The notes beneath the pieces are model-generated. The model did no database searches, was not told the origin of the DNA, and saw only the letters and a list, made by a program, of their open reading frames with translations. 64,000 bases of DNA from Cyanobacteria bacterium OH_SFB_17 (lineage in GTDB: Bacteria; Cyanobacteriota; Vampirovibrionia; Gastranaerophilales; Gastranaerophilaceae). The position numbers were made by a program, and so were the translations under genes. This document shows, piece after piece, positions 50,683-61,023 of the stretch. Numbering within the stretch: position 1 is the first letter of the stretch; the number at the start of each line of letters is the position of its first letter. The DNA lies in NCBI GenBank assembly GCA_023395735.1, contig JAEWYI010000026.1, positions 10,624-74,623 of the forward strand, written 5' to 3'.

Positions 50683-50700
50683 GGTTTAATAAGGATAAAC

Positions 50701-50732
50701 AAAAAAGGCGCCAGCATCGCTGGCGCCTTTTT
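50701..50732. terminator. terminator of the paralogue pair
   Basis: Perfect stem GGCGCCAGC / GCTGGCGCC with an ATC loop, flanked by six A and five T. It also faces the convergent aminotransferase gene. Confidence 0.85.
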
Positions 50733-50754
50733 GTTTTATTCTTTTGCAAGTCAT

Positions 50755-51879
50755 CTACACACTAGTTGTTGCTTTAGTTTTTTCAATTGCCCCAATTAAA
50801 GTGTCAGCCACTTGTTTTTGTTCTTCAGCAGTAAGCTCAGGGAACATAGGAAGAGAAATTACAAGTTTTGTATTTTCTTCTGTGTAAGGAAGTGAGCCCT
50901 CATCCATTCCCAAATCAGCATGAACTTTTTGCATGTGAAGAGGTACCGGATAATAAAGCATAGCTCCAATTCCTGATTCTTGAAGAATTTTATGAACTTC
51001 ATCTCTGTTAGGAATTTTTATTGTATATTGGTGATAAACGCAGTATGTGTTATCCATTTCAACCGGAGTTGTAATATCTGCACAGTTTTTAAACAATTCA
51101 TTGTATCTGTATGCGTTTTCTCTTCTTTTTTTGTTCCAAGAGTCGATGTGTTTGAATTTTACTCTTAAAACAGCTGCTTGAACTTCATCCAGTCTACTGT
51201 TTACACCGATTTCATCGTGGTAGTATCTAACAGTCATCCCGTGATTTCTAAGCGAGTTTACTCTGTCGTTAATCACTTGTGAATTTGTTGTTAAAAGACC
51301 GCCATCGCCCATCGCACCAAGGTTTTTAGTAGGGAAAAAGCTGAAACAGCCGATGTCACCGAAAGAACCAACCATTTTATCTCCGATTTTTGCTCCTATT
51401 GCTTGGCAGCAGTCTTCGATTACGTATAAATTGTGGCGTTTAGCAATATCCATAATTACTTCCATGTTTGCAGGTTGTCCGTAAAGGTGTACAGGTATAA
51501 TTGCTTTTGTTTTTGGTGTTATTGCGTTTTCGATTTTTTCAGCATCAAGGTTGAATGTATCTTTGTCTATGTCAACAAATACAGGAGTTGCACCAACTAT
51601 GCTAATTGCTTCTGTTGTTGCAATAAAAGTGAAAGCTGTTGAAATAACTTCATCTCCAGGTCCAATATCCAAAGCTCTTAAAGCTAAGTGAAGAGCATCA
51701 GTTCCTGAGTTTAGGGTTATTGCGTGGTTTACACCAACATATTTCGCTAAATCTTCAGATAAAGCTTTGTTGTGTGGTCCAAGAATGTACGCTCCTGAGC
51801 GTAAAACTTCGACAACTTCTTTTTCAATTTCTGCGCCGATTTCTTTATATTGACGTTTTAAATCTAGAATAGGTATCAT
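50755..51879 (-). CDS. DegT/DnrJ/EryC1/StrS-family sugar aminotransferase
   Basis: These PLP enzymes aminate nucleotide-linked keto-sugars for surface glycans. The 374-residue protein has the family start P-I-L-D-L-K-R-Q-Y, the G-P-G-D-E-V-I-S and P-V-F-V-D-I-D strands, I-E-D-C-C-Q-A (usually D-A/C-Q), and the PLP lysine Lys185 in F-F-P-T-K-N-L-G-A-M-G-D-G-G. The substrate is not predictable. It stands alone, with no sugar-biosynthesis neighbours, though glycosyltransferases lie 5 kb away. A GAAGGAG site precedes the start. Confidence 0.93.
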   Translation of the reverse strand: MIPILDLKRQYKEIGAEIEKEVVEVLRSGAYILGPHNKALSEDLAKYVGVNHAITLNSGTDALHLALRALDIGPGDEVISTAFTFIATTEAISIVGATPVFVDIDKDTFNLDAEKIENAITPKTKAIIPVHLYGQPANMEVIMDIAKRHNLYVIEDCCQAIGAKIGDKMVGSFGDIGCFSFFPTKNLGAMGDGGLLTTNSQVINDRVNSLRNHGMTVRYYHDEIGVNSRLDEVQAAVLRVKFKHIDSWNKKRRENAYRYNELFKNCADITTPVEMDNTYCVYHQYTIKIPNRDEVHKILQESGIGAMLYYPVPLHMQKVHADLGMDEGSLPYTEENTKLVISLPMFPELTAEEQKQVADTLIGAIEKTKATTSV

Positions 51880-52011
51880 ATAAATCTCCTTCTCATCTTC
51901 TACCTTACTCTAGTTTAGCACAGTATTTACATGCCTTTACATAATTTTAATTTCAAAAAATTAAGTTTGAAACCTTTGTAAATAAGCTATTTGGATGTGT
52001 TTTGTAGATTG

Positions 52012-52752
52012 CTAAGGTTTAAAGTTAGGTATTGTTTTTGAGAGTTCTTCATAATTAGGTAATTTTTTGTTTATTATTACAAAAGCAGCCGGGCTTGCTC
52101 CATTTTCTTTTTGTGGGTTTATGTTTGCTGGGTCGCAAGCGGTTATTTTTTCTTTTGTTCCATGTCCGCAAATTCCGTCTTTTGTTTTTTCTTTTGCATA
52201 AAAATTTATGTCATTACCGGTTTTGTAGCCAATGGTTAGGTGAAATGTATCTTTTCCTATTCTGTTTGGCGGTTTTTTCCCGTTTAAATCGACGAGCAGC
52301 CAGAACCCTTCTTCATCGCTTTCAATGGAAAAAATTGTGCCGTCAAGAAATATGTAAATATCGCGATTATTGTTTGTTCTAAAATCAAATTCACTTTTTT
52401 CGTTTCCCCAATATTCAAGCGTTTTTTCAGGAAGCAGATTGATATCATTTGGATTGTTTTTATTTATCTGCTGAGCAATATTTAAATATTTTTTTAAATC
52501 TTCAAAATCAGGGTTTTTCCCAGTTAATTTTTTTTGATACTCAAAGCAAACTCCTAATTTGTACGGACAAAAATTTTCGCCTTTCCATTTATCAATTGCG
52601 TCTTGCATTGTTGAATTAAATTTGCTTAGCTTGTCATAAATATGAGCCTGATAAGTATCTTTTTTTAGTGCCGGGATTGTAAGAATAAAAAGAGTGCCGA
52701 TTATTAACATCGTTATCAAAATATCATACAAGTTAAATCCATTTTTTTTCAT
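52012..52752 (-). CDS. prepilin/pseudopilin-type protein
   Basis: The 246-residue protein has a class III (type IV pilin) signal: a short basic leader M-K-K-N-G, cleavage expected after Gly5, and a hydrophobic helix F-N-L-Y-D-I-L-I-T-M-L-I-I-G. Position +5 is Asp rather than the usual Glu. The remainder is a globular domain with several Cys. Such proteins are assembled by type IV pilus or type II secretion machinery. No assembly genes are in the window; a second prepilin lies at 63046-63747. Confidence 0.75.
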   Translation of the reverse strand: MKKNGFNLYDILITMLIIGTLFILTIPALKKDTYQAHIYDKLSKFNSTMQDAIDKWKGENFCPYKLGVCFEYQKKLTGKNPDFEDLKKYLNIAQQINKNNPNDINLLPEKTLEYWGNEKSEFDFRTNNNRDIYIFLDGTIFSIESDEEGFWLLVDLNGKKPPNRIGKDTFHLTIGYKTGNDINFYAKEKTKDGICGHGTKEKITACDPANINPQKENGASPAAFVIINKKLPNYEELSKTIPNFKP

Positions 52753-52805
52753 ATTTATCCTTTATTTTATAAACCAGAGCTGACGCGTATCATTATATAA
52801 ACATT

Positions 52806-52841
52806 AAAAGAGCGAATTTACAATCGTAAATTCGCTCTTTT
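52806..52841. terminator. terminator between two minus-strand genes
   Basis: A perfect 16-bp stem (AAAAGAGCGAATTTAC and complement) with an AATC loop. On the minus strand it would stop transcription after the winged-helix gene. Confidence 0.75.
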
Positions 52842-52860
52842 AAAACATTCTTAATCTTTA

Positions 52861-53070
52861 TTATCTTAATTTGATTTTTAAAGAGTTTCCGCTTTTTGCA
52901 AGTTCAACTTTGTCTTCTCTTGCAAGCCATCCAAGGCCTAATTCAGCAAAGTTGCTTTTCAAGTCTAAATCTTTTTTCATTTTTGAAAAAGTAGCCTGAC
53001 CTTCATTTTCTGCTAAATAATCGTAAATTTGTCCTGCTGAAAGTCCAATTTCTTGTTCCATAGATTGCAT
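52861..53070 (-). CDS. small winged-helix protein (DUF2582-like)
   Basis: With the start at 53070, eight bases after AAAGGAG, the protein has 69 residues; an in-frame ATG nine bases upstream touches the binding site. It contains I-G-L-S-A-G-Q-I-Y-D-Y-L, S-K-M-K-K-D-L-D-L and L-G-L-G-W-L-A-R-E-D-K-V-E-L, a typical winged helix-turn-helix of the DUF2582 type. Its partners and DNA targets are unknown. It is flanked by terminators and is a single-gene unit. Confidence 0.75.
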   Translation of the reverse strand: MQSMEQEIGLSAGQIYDYLAENEGQATFSKMKKDLDLKSNFAELGLGWLAREDKVELAKSGNSLKIKLR

Positions 53071-53178
53071 ATTTATCATCTCCTTTGTAAGTGTAACCTT
53101 GTTGCTGTGTCAACTTGCCAGTATTATAAACAAAACAAAAGGCAAATTCAAGTCCACCAAAAGTAGTATTAGGCTAAT

Positions 53179-55113
53179 TTATAATTTGTTTTCCATTCTT
53201 CGTATTTTGAATTTAATTCTAGCCGATTCTTTTGCATTTGGTTCAAGACTTACGTAGGCTTTATATTGTTTTAGTGCTTTTTCAGTGTTTTTGTTTGATT
53301 CATAAAGCTGTGCTAATTTAAGATGAGCCTTGGCGTTATTGAGGTTGATGGACAAAGAAAGCGAAAAATATTCGATTGCAGCTGATTTTTTACCAGATTT
53401 TAGGAATTTTTCTCCAGAATCATAGTAATTTTGTGCGATTTCCATTGATTTGTTAATATAATCCATTGCGTTCAAGGCTTGTACGTTAGACGGTTCGTTT
53501 TGCAAAACTTTAGAAAGCGCAATCTTTGCGTTATCAAACTGACGGTGATAGATAAATATTTCTGCCAAATTTAAATTTTCAGCTTTGGTTTTTGCTAATT
53601 CTATAGCTTTATTAAATTCAACATTTGCGTTTTTGTAATCATCCTCGCTCAAGTATGCTTCGCCTTTTAAAATTGTAGTTATAAGTGAAGTATCTTTAGA
53701 GTTTAGAATTTTGTTAAGAGTAACTTTTGATTTGTCAGGTTGGTTTGTCAATTTTTCAAGTCTGAGTTTTGCAAGGTGAAGTTCTAAATCTTCAGGGTTG
53801 GCATCGATTGCTTTGTTTATGTTTTCAAGCGCTGTAAAGAGATTTTGGTTATATCCCAGAACAGCTTTCCCTGCATCTATTTGCGCAAGCCCGTAGTAGG
53901 AGCCAGCAAGACCTTTAAGTGCCCTGTTTTTATATCGTGGGATGTTCACTAAATCTTCGTATGAAACTGTAGCTTGTTTGTATTTTCCATAAGAAAGCTG
54001 AGCGTCTGCAAGTTTCATTTTTGCTTCGGCAGAATCAGGTGCGATGGCAATTGCTGTATTTAAGCTATCGATTGCAAGCTCACCATCGCCTCTTTTGTTG
54101 TACAAATCTGCTAAATCCATATATGAAAGAATAAATTCTGGTTTTGTTGAAATTGATTTTTTAAATGCGACAATAGAAGCTGCGGTATTTCCTTGTGCGG
54201 CATAGGCTTTTCCCATAAGATTGTATATTGCAGGTGAATTTGGGGTTATTGAAAGCGCATTGTTAAGGTAAAAAAGAGCTTGCGCGTAATTTTTTTTGTA
54301 GATTTCAATTTGTGCAAGGTGATACATTGCAGTCGTGTTTTGAGTGTTCAAAGTTAATGCTTGCTTAAACTTGCTTTCGGCTTCTGAATATTTTTTTTCT
54401 CTCAAATATATTGTGCCCAGATTATCGACAGCACTTGAGTATTTTGTATCTTGTAATATTGCATTTTGAAAATAATTTTTCGCTTCATTAATCTTTCCAA
54501 GTTGAATAGAAACTACTCCTGCTGCGTTGTAGGCTTTTGCATTTTTTTTATCAAGACTTATTGCTTTTTCAAATTCTAAAAGCGAATCAGCAAATAATTT
54601 ATCAGAAATTCCTCTGTATGCCATATTTGAAGAGGCTGTTCTTTGATAATAAATTATACCTTGAGCGTAGTGAAGGTCTGAATTTTTAGGGTTTTGTTTC
54701 AATAAGGTTTCTACATCTTTTTGTGCTGAATCAAGTTTGAATTGTCTTGCGTTTGAGATGATTTTGTATGTTTTTGCTTTTAAGTCTTTTGGGTTAGATG
54801 CAATAGCAGAGTTTATTATTTTGTCGGCATCTGTGAAGTTGCCGTATTCAAGCATTTTAGAAATTGTATTGTAGTCTATTTTTGCAACGCTTTTTTTAAA
54901 TGAGTGTTTTCGTGTTGTTTTTTTTGAAAAACTTTTTTTTGTCGCTTTTTTGTGATTTACGGATTTTTTCACTTTTGTCGCAGCCGAAGGCTGCTTTACA
55001 CTCGGTGTTGCCGAAGGAGCTGTTCTTGGCGCTGCCATTTGCACAGGCTCGACTGCCAAACTTGTTTCAACGGTTATTAAAAGAAATGCCAATAGTAAAA
55101 AAAACTTTTTCAT
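53179..55113 (-). CDS. exported TPR-repeat protein
   Basis: The 644-residue protein has a signal peptide of about 20 residues (M-K-K-F-F-L-L-L-A-F-L-L-I-T-V-E-T-S-L-A). A Lys/Pro/Ser-rich linker (21-75) precedes a long array of 34-residue tetratricopeptide repeats (about 12-14 by eye; A-x-x-Y-F-x-x-A-I and N-x-x-A-x-x-x-L-A patterns). It is likely periplasmic and acts as a scaffold for protein complexes. The transcript runs away from the Xer gene. A GAGGT site precedes the ATG. The partner is unknown. Confidence 0.85.
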   Translation of the reverse strand: MKKFFLLLAFLLITVETSLAVEPVQMAAPRTAPSATPSVKQPSAATKVKKSVNHKKATKKSFSKKTTRKHSFKKSVAKIDYNTISKMLEYGNFTDADKIINSAIASNPKDLKAKTYKIISNARQFKLDSAQKDVETLLKQNPKNSDLHYAQGIIYYQRTASSNMAYRGISDKLFADSLLEFEKAISLDKKNAKAYNAAGVVSIQLGKINEAKNYFQNAILQDTKYSSAVDNLGTIYLREKKYSEAESKFKQALTLNTQNTTAMYHLAQIEIYKKNYAQALFYLNNALSITPNSPAIYNLMGKAYAAQGNTAASIVAFKKSISTKPEFILSYMDLADLYNKRGDGELAIDSLNTAIAIAPDSAEAKMKLADAQLSYGKYKQATVSYEDLVNIPRYKNRALKGLAGSYYGLAQIDAGKAVLGYNQNLFTALENINKAIDANPEDLELHLAKLRLEKLTNQPDKSKVTLNKILNSKDTSLITTILKGEAYLSEDDYKNANVEFNKAIELAKTKAENLNLAEIFIYHRQFDNAKIALSKVLQNEPSNVQALNAMDYINKSMEIAQNYYDSGEKFLKSGKKSAAIEYFSLSLSINLNNAKAHLKLAQLYESNKNTEKALKQYKAYVSLEPNAKESARIKFKIRRMENKL

Positions 55114-55193
55114 GTAAACCTCTTTATCAAATACATAAATTATTGTATACTATTTCTAGATAAAAGTAAATTTGTTAAGCTAAGTTAGGAAGT

Positions 55194-56105
55194 TTGTTGG
55201 AAAAAGAGTCAAAAAAATTATTAGATAATTTTAAGGTTTATTTGCTGGTTGAGAAAAACTTTTCAAAACATACAGCGAAAGCTTATTATTCTGATATTTT
55301 AAGTTTTCTATTATGGCTAAAAGATGACAGTTGCGTTGAGGTAAACTTTGCTAAAATTAGAGAATATTTACACTTTATTCAAAGATTTGATTATAAAAAA
55401 ACGACAATTGCCAGAAAAATAGCCTCGCTTCGAACTTTTTATAAATATTTAAACAGAGAAAGAGTTGTTGAATCAAATCCTGCAGCTAATTTAACAACGC
55501 CAAAGCGCCCAAAATCTTTGCCAAAGTTTTTGACTCCTGATGAAGTCGAAAAAATATTAAACGGAATAAAAATTGATTCTCCTGCCGGTTTTAGAAATAG
55601 AGCAATTCTTGAATTATTATGGGCAACAGGCATGCGTGTTTCAGAGTTGAGCGGTTTGAATTTTGGTAATTTAAACTTAGACAACAATGAAATAACAGTT
55701 TTTGGAAAAGGTGCAAAAGAAAGAATTGTGCTTGTTACAGATAGAGCCAAAACTTATTTGCAAAGATATTTGGATACCGCACGTACACTCGTTGCAAAAG
55801 GATTTCCGCTGGAGTCAATAACTGAATCTACGCCGGTTTTTATCAACAATACAGGCTACAGACTTCAAAATAAAACCATCAGAAACGTTATAAACGATGT
55901 TGTTAATTCGATTGAACTTCCTAAAAAAGTTACTCCGCACATGTTTAGACATTCCTTTGCTACAAAATTGATAGAAAACGGTGCAGATTTAAGAGTTGTT
56001 CAAGAACTTTTAGGCCATGCAAGTATTTCCAACACTCAAATTTACACCCATGTTTCTACCCAACATTTAAAAGATGTTTATAACGAAACCCATCCTAGAG
56101 CTTAA
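55194..56105 (+). CDS. tyrosine recombinase XerC/XerD type
   Basis: The 303-residue protein has the SAM-like N-terminal domain (F-S-K-H-T-A-K-A-Y) and the catalytic domain with Arg148, Lys172, His249-x-x-Arg252, His275 and Tyr284, the full tyrosine recombinase set. It starts at TTG behind TAGGAAG; a second TTG directly follows. The length and the H-x-x-R-H-S-F-A-T signature fit host XerC/XerD, which resolve chromosome dimers at dif, rather than a phage integrase. It is 29 kb from the phage cluster. I cannot tell C from D. Confidence 0.9.
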   Translation: MLEKESKKLLDNFKVYLLVEKNFSKHTAKAYYSDILSFLLWLKDDSCVEVNFAKIREYLHFIQRFDYKKTTIARKIASLRTFYKYLNRERVVESNPAANLTTPKRPKSLPKFLTPDEVEKILNGIKIDSPAGFRNRAILELLWATGMRVSELSGLNFGNLNLDNNEITVFGKGAKERIVLVTDRAKTYLQRYLDTARTLVAKGFPLESITESTPVFINNTGYRLQNKTIRNVINDVVNSIELPKKVTPHMFRHSFATKLIENGADLRVVQELLGHASISNTQIYTHVSTQHLKDVYNETHPRA

Positions 56106-56185
56106 TCATAACTTTTTAGAAAATTTTCAGTTAGACTTATGAATCGACCTCGTGTTATAATTATTAAATAATTAAGGAGGTTTTC

Positions 56186-57229
56186 ATGTTTGATGTTATT
56201 ACTATAGGAAGCGCTACAATGGATGTTTTTGTTGAATGTGACGAGGCAAATATTGTTTCGGTGTATTCAAAGGACAGGAAATCAGATTATATGAGCTATC
56301 CTTACGGATCAAAGATGGAAATATCTGCTTTTGCCTCAAATGTCGGTGGTGGCGGTGTAAATACGGCTCTCAATTTTGCAAATTTAGGCATGAATACAAG
56401 TGCTATTTGTAAAATTGGAGATGACATTTATTCAAAAGGTGTTATGGAATCGCTTTCCAAAAGTAATCTTGATTTGTCAAATGTTATCCAAGATTCTTCT
56501 GTATCAACAGGTTTTTCAATAATTTTGTTAAGTTTTCAAGGTGATAGAACAGTTCTTGCCCAAAGAGGTGCTAATGCTACTTTGAAAAAATCCGAGATAA
56601 ATTTTGAGGCGATAAAAAACGCAAATCTTTTGTATATTGCCCCATTGAGCGGGGAATCAAATAAGGTTTTAGCCTCAATTGTTGAATATGCAGAAGCCAA
56701 CGGTACACACGTATGTTTTAACGCAGGTACAACAAGTATAAAAAAAGGTTTTGAATATATTAAAAAAATAATTGATACTGCAGAAGTAGTCGTTATGAAC
56801 AAAGAAGAAGCTTCAATGTGTACAAAAATTGAGGTTAGACCTGATACAAGAGAAGAAAAATTTTCAGATAAACTCATTCATCCGGATATCGTTTCAATGC
56901 TTGAAAAATTGAAAGTAGGTGAAAAGCAGGTTATAGTCATAACCGACGGAAAAGAAGGTGCTTATGCTTTTGATGGCAAAATGTTTTATCAGTGCGATAA
57001 TTTTCCTGCTAAAGTTGTTTCGACTTTGGGAGCAGGGGATGCTTTTGCTTCAACCTTCTGCGCCGCTCTTACCAGAACTAATTTTGATATTGGAAAGTCT
57101 TTGATGTATGGAGCCGTTAATTCTGCTTCAGTTGTTTCCAATTTTGGAGCAAGCGAAGGTTTTTTAACTTTTGATGAAATCGAAGCTAAATTGAGCGAAA
57201 ATCCTCAGTTTTCGTTTAAACAACTTTAA
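56186..57229 (+). CDS. PfkB-family carbohydrate kinase
   Basis: The 347-residue protein has the ribokinase fold: T-I-G-S-A-T-M-D-V-F at the start, G-G-G-G-V-N-T-A-L-N-F-A substrate motif (54-65), and T-L-G-A-G-D-A-F-A-S near the C-terminus with catalytic Asp285. It phosphorylates a sugar or nucleoside; the specificity cannot be decided, although ribokinase- and adenosine-kinase-like enzymes are the nearest types. A strong AAGGAGG site precedes the ATG. It is a single-gene unit with a bidirectional terminator downstream. Confidence 0.88.
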   Translation: MFDVITIGSATMDVFVECDEANIVSVYSKDRKSDYMSYPYGSKMEISAFASNVGGGGVNTALNFANLGMNTSAICKIGDDIYSKGVMESLSKSNLDLSNVIQDSSVSTGFSIILLSFQGDRTVLAQRGANATLKKSEINFEAIKNANLLYIAPLSGESNKVLASIVEYAEANGTHVCFNAGTTSIKKGFEYIKKIIDTAEVVVMNKEEASMCTKIEVRPDTREEKFSDKLIHPDIVSMLEKLKVGEKQVIVITDGKEGAYAFDGKMFYQCDNFPAKVVSTLGAGDAFASTFCAALTRTNFDIGKSLMYGAVNSASVVSNFGASEGFLTFDEIEAKLSENPQFSFKQL

Positions 57230-57255
57230 GTAAAAGTAAAATTATCAGGTTTATA

Positions 57256-57292
57256 CAAAGAGCGGATTTTTCGAAGAAAAATCCGCTCTTTG
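57256..57292. terminator. bidirectional terminator between the kinase and rpoD
   Basis: A perfect 17-bp stem (CAAAGAGCGGATTTTTC and complement) with a GAA loop. Confidence 0.8.
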
Positions 57293-57311
57293 TTATATTG
57301 TTTTTTAATTA

Positions 57312-58418
57312 TTAACCTTCAACGTATTCTCTAAGACGTTTGCTTCTGTTTGGATGTCTTAGTTTTCTAAGCGCTTTAGCTTCAATTTGTCTTATACGTT
57401 CACGAGTTACACCAAAAAGTTGTCCAACTTCTTCGAGTGTTCTTTGGCGACCGTCATCCATACCGAAACGCAATCTTAAAACATCACGTTCTCTAGGAGA
57501 TAGAGTACATAAAACATCAGCCAAGTCTTCTCTTAAAAGTTCTGAAGCAACTGTTTTTACAGGAGCATCAGCTTCTTTGTCTTCAATGAAATCACCTAAT
57601 CTTGAATCTTCTTCTTTACCGATTGGAGTTTCCAAAGAAAGAGGTTCTTGAGCAATTTTAATAATTTCTCTTAGCTTAGGGATGCTGACGTTCATCTCAA
57701 CAGCCAATTCGTCTTCGGTCGGTTTTCTTGAAAGTTCTTGAGCAAGTTTTCTTGTTACTTTTTTAAGTTTGTTGATTGTTTCAACCATGTGAACAGGAAT
57801 TCTGATTGTACGAGCTTGGTCTGCGATTGCTCTTGTAATCGCTTGTCTAATCCACCAAGTAGCATAAGTTGAGAATTTGAACCCTCTTTCGTGGTCAAAT
57901 TTTTCAGCGGCTCTAATCAAGCCCAAGTTTCCTTCTTGAATCAAGTCTAAGAATAACATTCCGCGACCAACGTATTTTTTTGCAATACTTACAACCAATC
58001 TAAGGTTAGCTTGAACAAGTTTTCTTTTTGCTATTGCCCCAGGGGTTCCACCTTGGATAATTTTTCTTGCAAGTTCAATTTCTTCATTTGCAGATAGAAG
58101 TTTTATTCTTCCGATTTCACGAAGATATAATCTAACAGGATCATCAATCGCAATCCCTTTAGGTAGTTCAAAATCAGATCCACTGACTGCTGATTCATTT
58201 TGGTCCATTATATATACTTCGTCAAAATTCATTTTTGTACCGAGTTTTGCAGAAGATACTATATCTTCAATATTGTCGGTTCCTATTTCCATGTGCATGT
58301 AAGGGGTGTTAATGTTTTCGTCTAAATCTTCATCTTTTGCTTCAGGGCTTAAAATATCCAATGTATCATTTTCTTCAATTATACTCACAATCGAAGATTC
58401 AGGTTGTCTTTTTTTCAT
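57312..58418 (-). CDS. rpoD: RNA polymerase primary sigma factor (sigma-70)
   Basis: The 368-residue protein has region 1.2 ([11 protein letters not shown]), region 2.4 ([14 protein letters not shown]), regions 3.0-3.1 (I-R-I-P-V-H-M), and region 4.2 ([14 protein letters not shown]). It is a compact group 1 sigma with a short, acidic N-terminus instead of the long 1.1 region. The -10 boxes seen in this window match sigma-70 promoters. The first base overlaps the dnaG stop, so translation is coupled in the dnaG-rpoD operon. Confidence 0.96.
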   Translation of the reverse strand: MKKRQPESSIVSIIEENDTLDILSPEAKDEDLDENINTPYMHMEIGTDNIEDIVSSAKLGTKMNFDEVYIMDQNESAVSGSDFELPKGIAIDDPVRLYLREIGRIKLLSANEEIELARKIIQGGTPGAIAKRKLVQANLRLVVSIAKKYVGRGMLFLDLIQEGNLGLIRAAEKFDHERGFKFSTYATWWIRQAITRAIADQARTIRIPVHMVETINKLKKVTRKLAQELSRKPTEDELAVEMNVSIPKLREIIKIAQEPLSLETPIGKEEDSRLGDFIEDKEADAPVKTVASELLREDLADVLCTLSPRERDVLRLRFGMDDGRQRTLEEVGQLFGVTRERIRQIEAKALRKLRHPNRSKRLREYVEG

Positions 58419-60289
58419 TAATAATCTCCAGTCAAACTATTTATTTTATCTCTGAGTTTCATTTGTACTTTTAGTGCTTCGTTGTCGTTGTCATTTACGT
58501 TTTTGTATAGACTTCTGATTTCTTTTCTTTCAACTTCAAGTCGAACCTCCTTGATCTTGTTGATGCTTTCATCAATTACAGATTTAAAGTCTTTCCTTGA
58601 TAAGTTATTAAATGTTTCTGCTATGCAAATTAAATCCGTTATAAGTGCTTTGGATTCTTCATCTTGAGCAAATGTGGTATACAGTTGTTCAATTAACGCT
58701 TTTACATTATTTACGGTACATGTTAATTTGTCAATTGTATCTTTAACAATTATTAATCTTTCGTTGTTAAATTCAGCTGTATCAATTAATTCCTTCAATT
58801 CTTGAAGATTAAAAGGGTTTCTATCTACTAAATAAAGGCTCAATAAATTTTTTTGCGTTTTTTCTTCTATATTTGAAGTTTTTGTTACAATAGGATTTAC
58901 GTTTATAACCGCGTGTTCATAAGAGGAGCCGAATTTATTGGTTTCTGATTGAAGCGCCGATTCTTCTATATTAAGTGTTGATGCTACCATCTTGACATAT
59001 TCTGAGCGAATAATTTTATTTTTAATTTCTCCAAGAATAGGTATGATTTCTTTAACAAGTTTCATCTTTTCATTAGGAGTTTTAGCCTCATTTTTATTTT
59101 TAAGTGCTTGGTTAATCTGAAAATCTATCAACAAAGGAGCATGTTCTAAATATTTGAAATAAGCTTCTGCGCCTGAGTTTCTTATGAACTCATCAGGGTC
59201 TTTGCCTTCAGGTGGTGTTATAACTCTTATTTCGCATGCATATTTATCATCAGAGGCTTGCGTGTAACTTTCGTCAAATTGTTTTATGTTTCCAAGTCCT
59301 GTAAAAGCTTCTTTGATTATTTCAGCACCTCTTGATGTTGCTTTTATCCCTGCTGAATCTGTGTCAAAGTTTAAAAATATTTTGCGAGATCTTGAATATC
59401 TTGAAATAAGCTTGATATGATCTTGAGTCAAAGAAGTTCCGCAAGATGCAACGCAGTTTTCAACACCATGCGCTTGAGAAGAAATTACATCAAAATAACC
59501 TTCCATTATAATTACGCTGTCTGTTTGTTTTATTGCTTCTTTTGCGAAATAAAGCCCGTATAGCAATTTGCTCTTGTTGTAGATCAAAGAATCTGAAGAG
59601 TTAAGATATTTTGGATTTTGACCTTCTTCCAGTGCCCTTGCTCCGAATGCTACAATATCTCCGTTTTCATTGTGAATTGGTATTATAATTCGGTTTCTGA
59701 ATCTATCAATGAAATCTCCTTTTTGAGTTTTTAAAATCAAACCTGCTTTTTCAAGAATTTCATTTGTAAATTTGTCTTTTAACGCTATATAAAGGTGATT
59801 TGGTTCTTTGTTTGCATAGCCGAGCATATAGCGCTTGATAATTTTTTCATCAATCCCTCTTTTTGATAGATAAGATAATGCTTTTTCACCGTCTGAACTT
59901 GCAAAAAGAAGTTGTTGAAAGTATTCGGCCGCTTTGGAGCAAGCTTTTATCATTTGTTCTCTGACGTCTTTGTTTTTCACATCAGAAAAAGTGTTTGGCA
60001 AATCAAGTCCGTATTCCAAAGCAAGTTCTTTGACAAGGTCTTTAAAATCAATTGAGCGTGTTTTCATTAAGTAACTAAGCGCATCGCCGCCTTCTCCGCA
60101 GCCAAAGCATTTGTAAATTCCTTTTGCGGGATTTACTGAAAACGATGGAGTTTTTTCTTTGTGAAAAGGGCAGAGTCCCCAATAATTTCCACCGGATTTT
60201 TTCAATATGACATCCTTGGACACTACATCCAGAATGTCCAGTCTATCCTTTATTTGCGATACAACATCTTCAAACGTTACGTTACTCAT
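58418..60289 (-). CDS. dnaG: DNA primase
   Basis: DnaG makes RNA primers at the replication fork. The protein has a CHC2 zinc domain (Cys40-His43 in [10 protein letters not shown] and Cys61/Cys64 in C-F-G-C-G-E-G-G), a TOPRIM core (I-I-M-E-G-Y-F-D-V and F-D-T-D-S-A-G), and a helicase-binding C-terminus that is poorly conserved here. Length 623. An in-frame TTG one codon upstream is possible. rpsU, often part of this macromolecular operon, is absent; rpoD follows with one base of overlap. Confidence 0.95.
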   Translation of the reverse strand: MSNVTFEDVVSQIKDRLDILDVVSKDVILKKSGGNYWGLCPFHKEKTPSFSVNPAKGIYKCFGCGEGGDALSYLMKTRSIDFKDLVKELALEYGLDLPNTFSDVKNKDVREQMIKACSKAAEYFQQLLFASSDGEKALSYLSKRGIDEKIIKRYMLGYANKEPNHLYIALKDKFTNEILEKAGLILKTQKGDFIDRFRNRIIIPIHNENGDIVAFGARALEEGQNPKYLNSSDSLIYNKSKLLYGLYFAKEAIKQTDSVIIMEGYFDVISSQAHGVENCVASCGTSLTQDHIKLISRYSRSRKIFLNFDTDSAGIKATSRGAEIIKEAFTGLGNIKQFDESYTQASDDKYACEIRVITPPEGKDPDEFIRNSGAEAYFKYLEHAPLLIDFQINQALKNKNEAKTPNEKMKLVKEIIPILGEIKNKIIRSEYVKMVASTLNIEESALQSETNKFGSSYEHAVINVNPIVTKTSNIEEKTQKNLLSLYLVDRNPFNLQELKELIDTAEFNNERLIIVKDTIDKLTCTVNNVKALIEQLYTTFAQDEESKALITDLICIAETFNNLSRKDFKSVIDESINKIKEVRLEVERKEIRSLYKNVNDNDNEALKVQMKLRDKINSLTGDY

Positions 60290-60420
60290 CAACTTCCGAC
60301 CTCGTTCTAATATTTTAGCATTAATAAAATTTTAATGCAAAGCTTTTCTTATTGCCCAACAGGTGTATTTTGTTATTTTTTTTGTTAAAATTATAATTAT
60401 TATTTTAATAGAGAAGATAA

Positions 60421-61023
60421 ATGAGAGAAGTTGAAGAAATATTAAATATAGCAGCTGAATTTTTCAAAAAATCAGATTATGATTCAGCTTTGGCAAATTT
60501 GGATGAGGCTTTAAAGTTGGAGCCCGACAGTGAAAAAGTTTTGTTTAATATTGCCCTTTGTAATGCAAAGAAAGGTGATATAGATAAAGCCATAAAATTT
60601 TACAAAAAAATTGTGATTGCAAATCCAGAAAACTATAAAGTTCATGCTGCAATTGGTGATTTATATACAGAAAAAAGAAGATTTAAAGAGGCTTTAACTC
60701 ATTTAAACAAGGCATTGGCGCTCAACCCAAATTATGTAATAATTCATTATTATTTTGGAAATTATAGGTTAAAAACGGGTGACTTTGACTTGGCAATTGA
60801 TTCTTACAAAAAGGCAAAATCTCTAGGTTCAAAGTCTTCAAAAATTTATTACGGAATGGGCATGGCATACAAATATAAAGGGGAGTTTGGGCTTTGTACA
60901 AATTGTATGAGGCTTGCACTTGATGCAAATCCTAATGACAAAAAAGCTCAAAAAATTCTGGCATCTGTTCTTGGTCTTAAAGATAAGATGAAAAAGTTCA
61001 ATAAAATATATAAAGAAATCTGA
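60421..61023 (+). CDS. cytoplasmic TPR-repeat protein
   Basis: The 200-residue protein is made of about five tetratricopeptide repeats (Y-D-S-A-L-A-N-L-D-E-A-L-K-L-E-P, then G-D-I-D-K-A-I-K-F-Y, F-K-E-A-L-T-H-L-N-K-A-L-A-L-N-P). It has no signal peptide, so it should be cytoplasmic. The repeats mediate protein-protein contacts; the partners are unknown. It is divergent from dnaG and ends next to lepB (opposite strand), separated by one base. Confidence 0.85.
   Translation: MREVEEILNIAAEFFKKSDYDSALANLDEALKLEPDSEKVLFNIALCNAKKGDIDKAIKFYKKIVIANPENYKVHAAIGDLYTEKRRFKEALTHLNKALALNPNYVIIHYYFGNYRLKTGDFDLAIDSYKKAKSLGSKSSKIYYGMGMAYKYKGEFGLCTNCMRLALDANPNDKKAQKILASVLGLKDKMKKFNKIYKEI

Noticed and set aside
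55194..56105. Xer-type recombinase as the integrase of the phage cluster
   Set aside because: It lies 29 kb away between housekeeping genes and has the length and motifs of host XerC/XerD. No attachment-site repeats were seen flanking the cluster.
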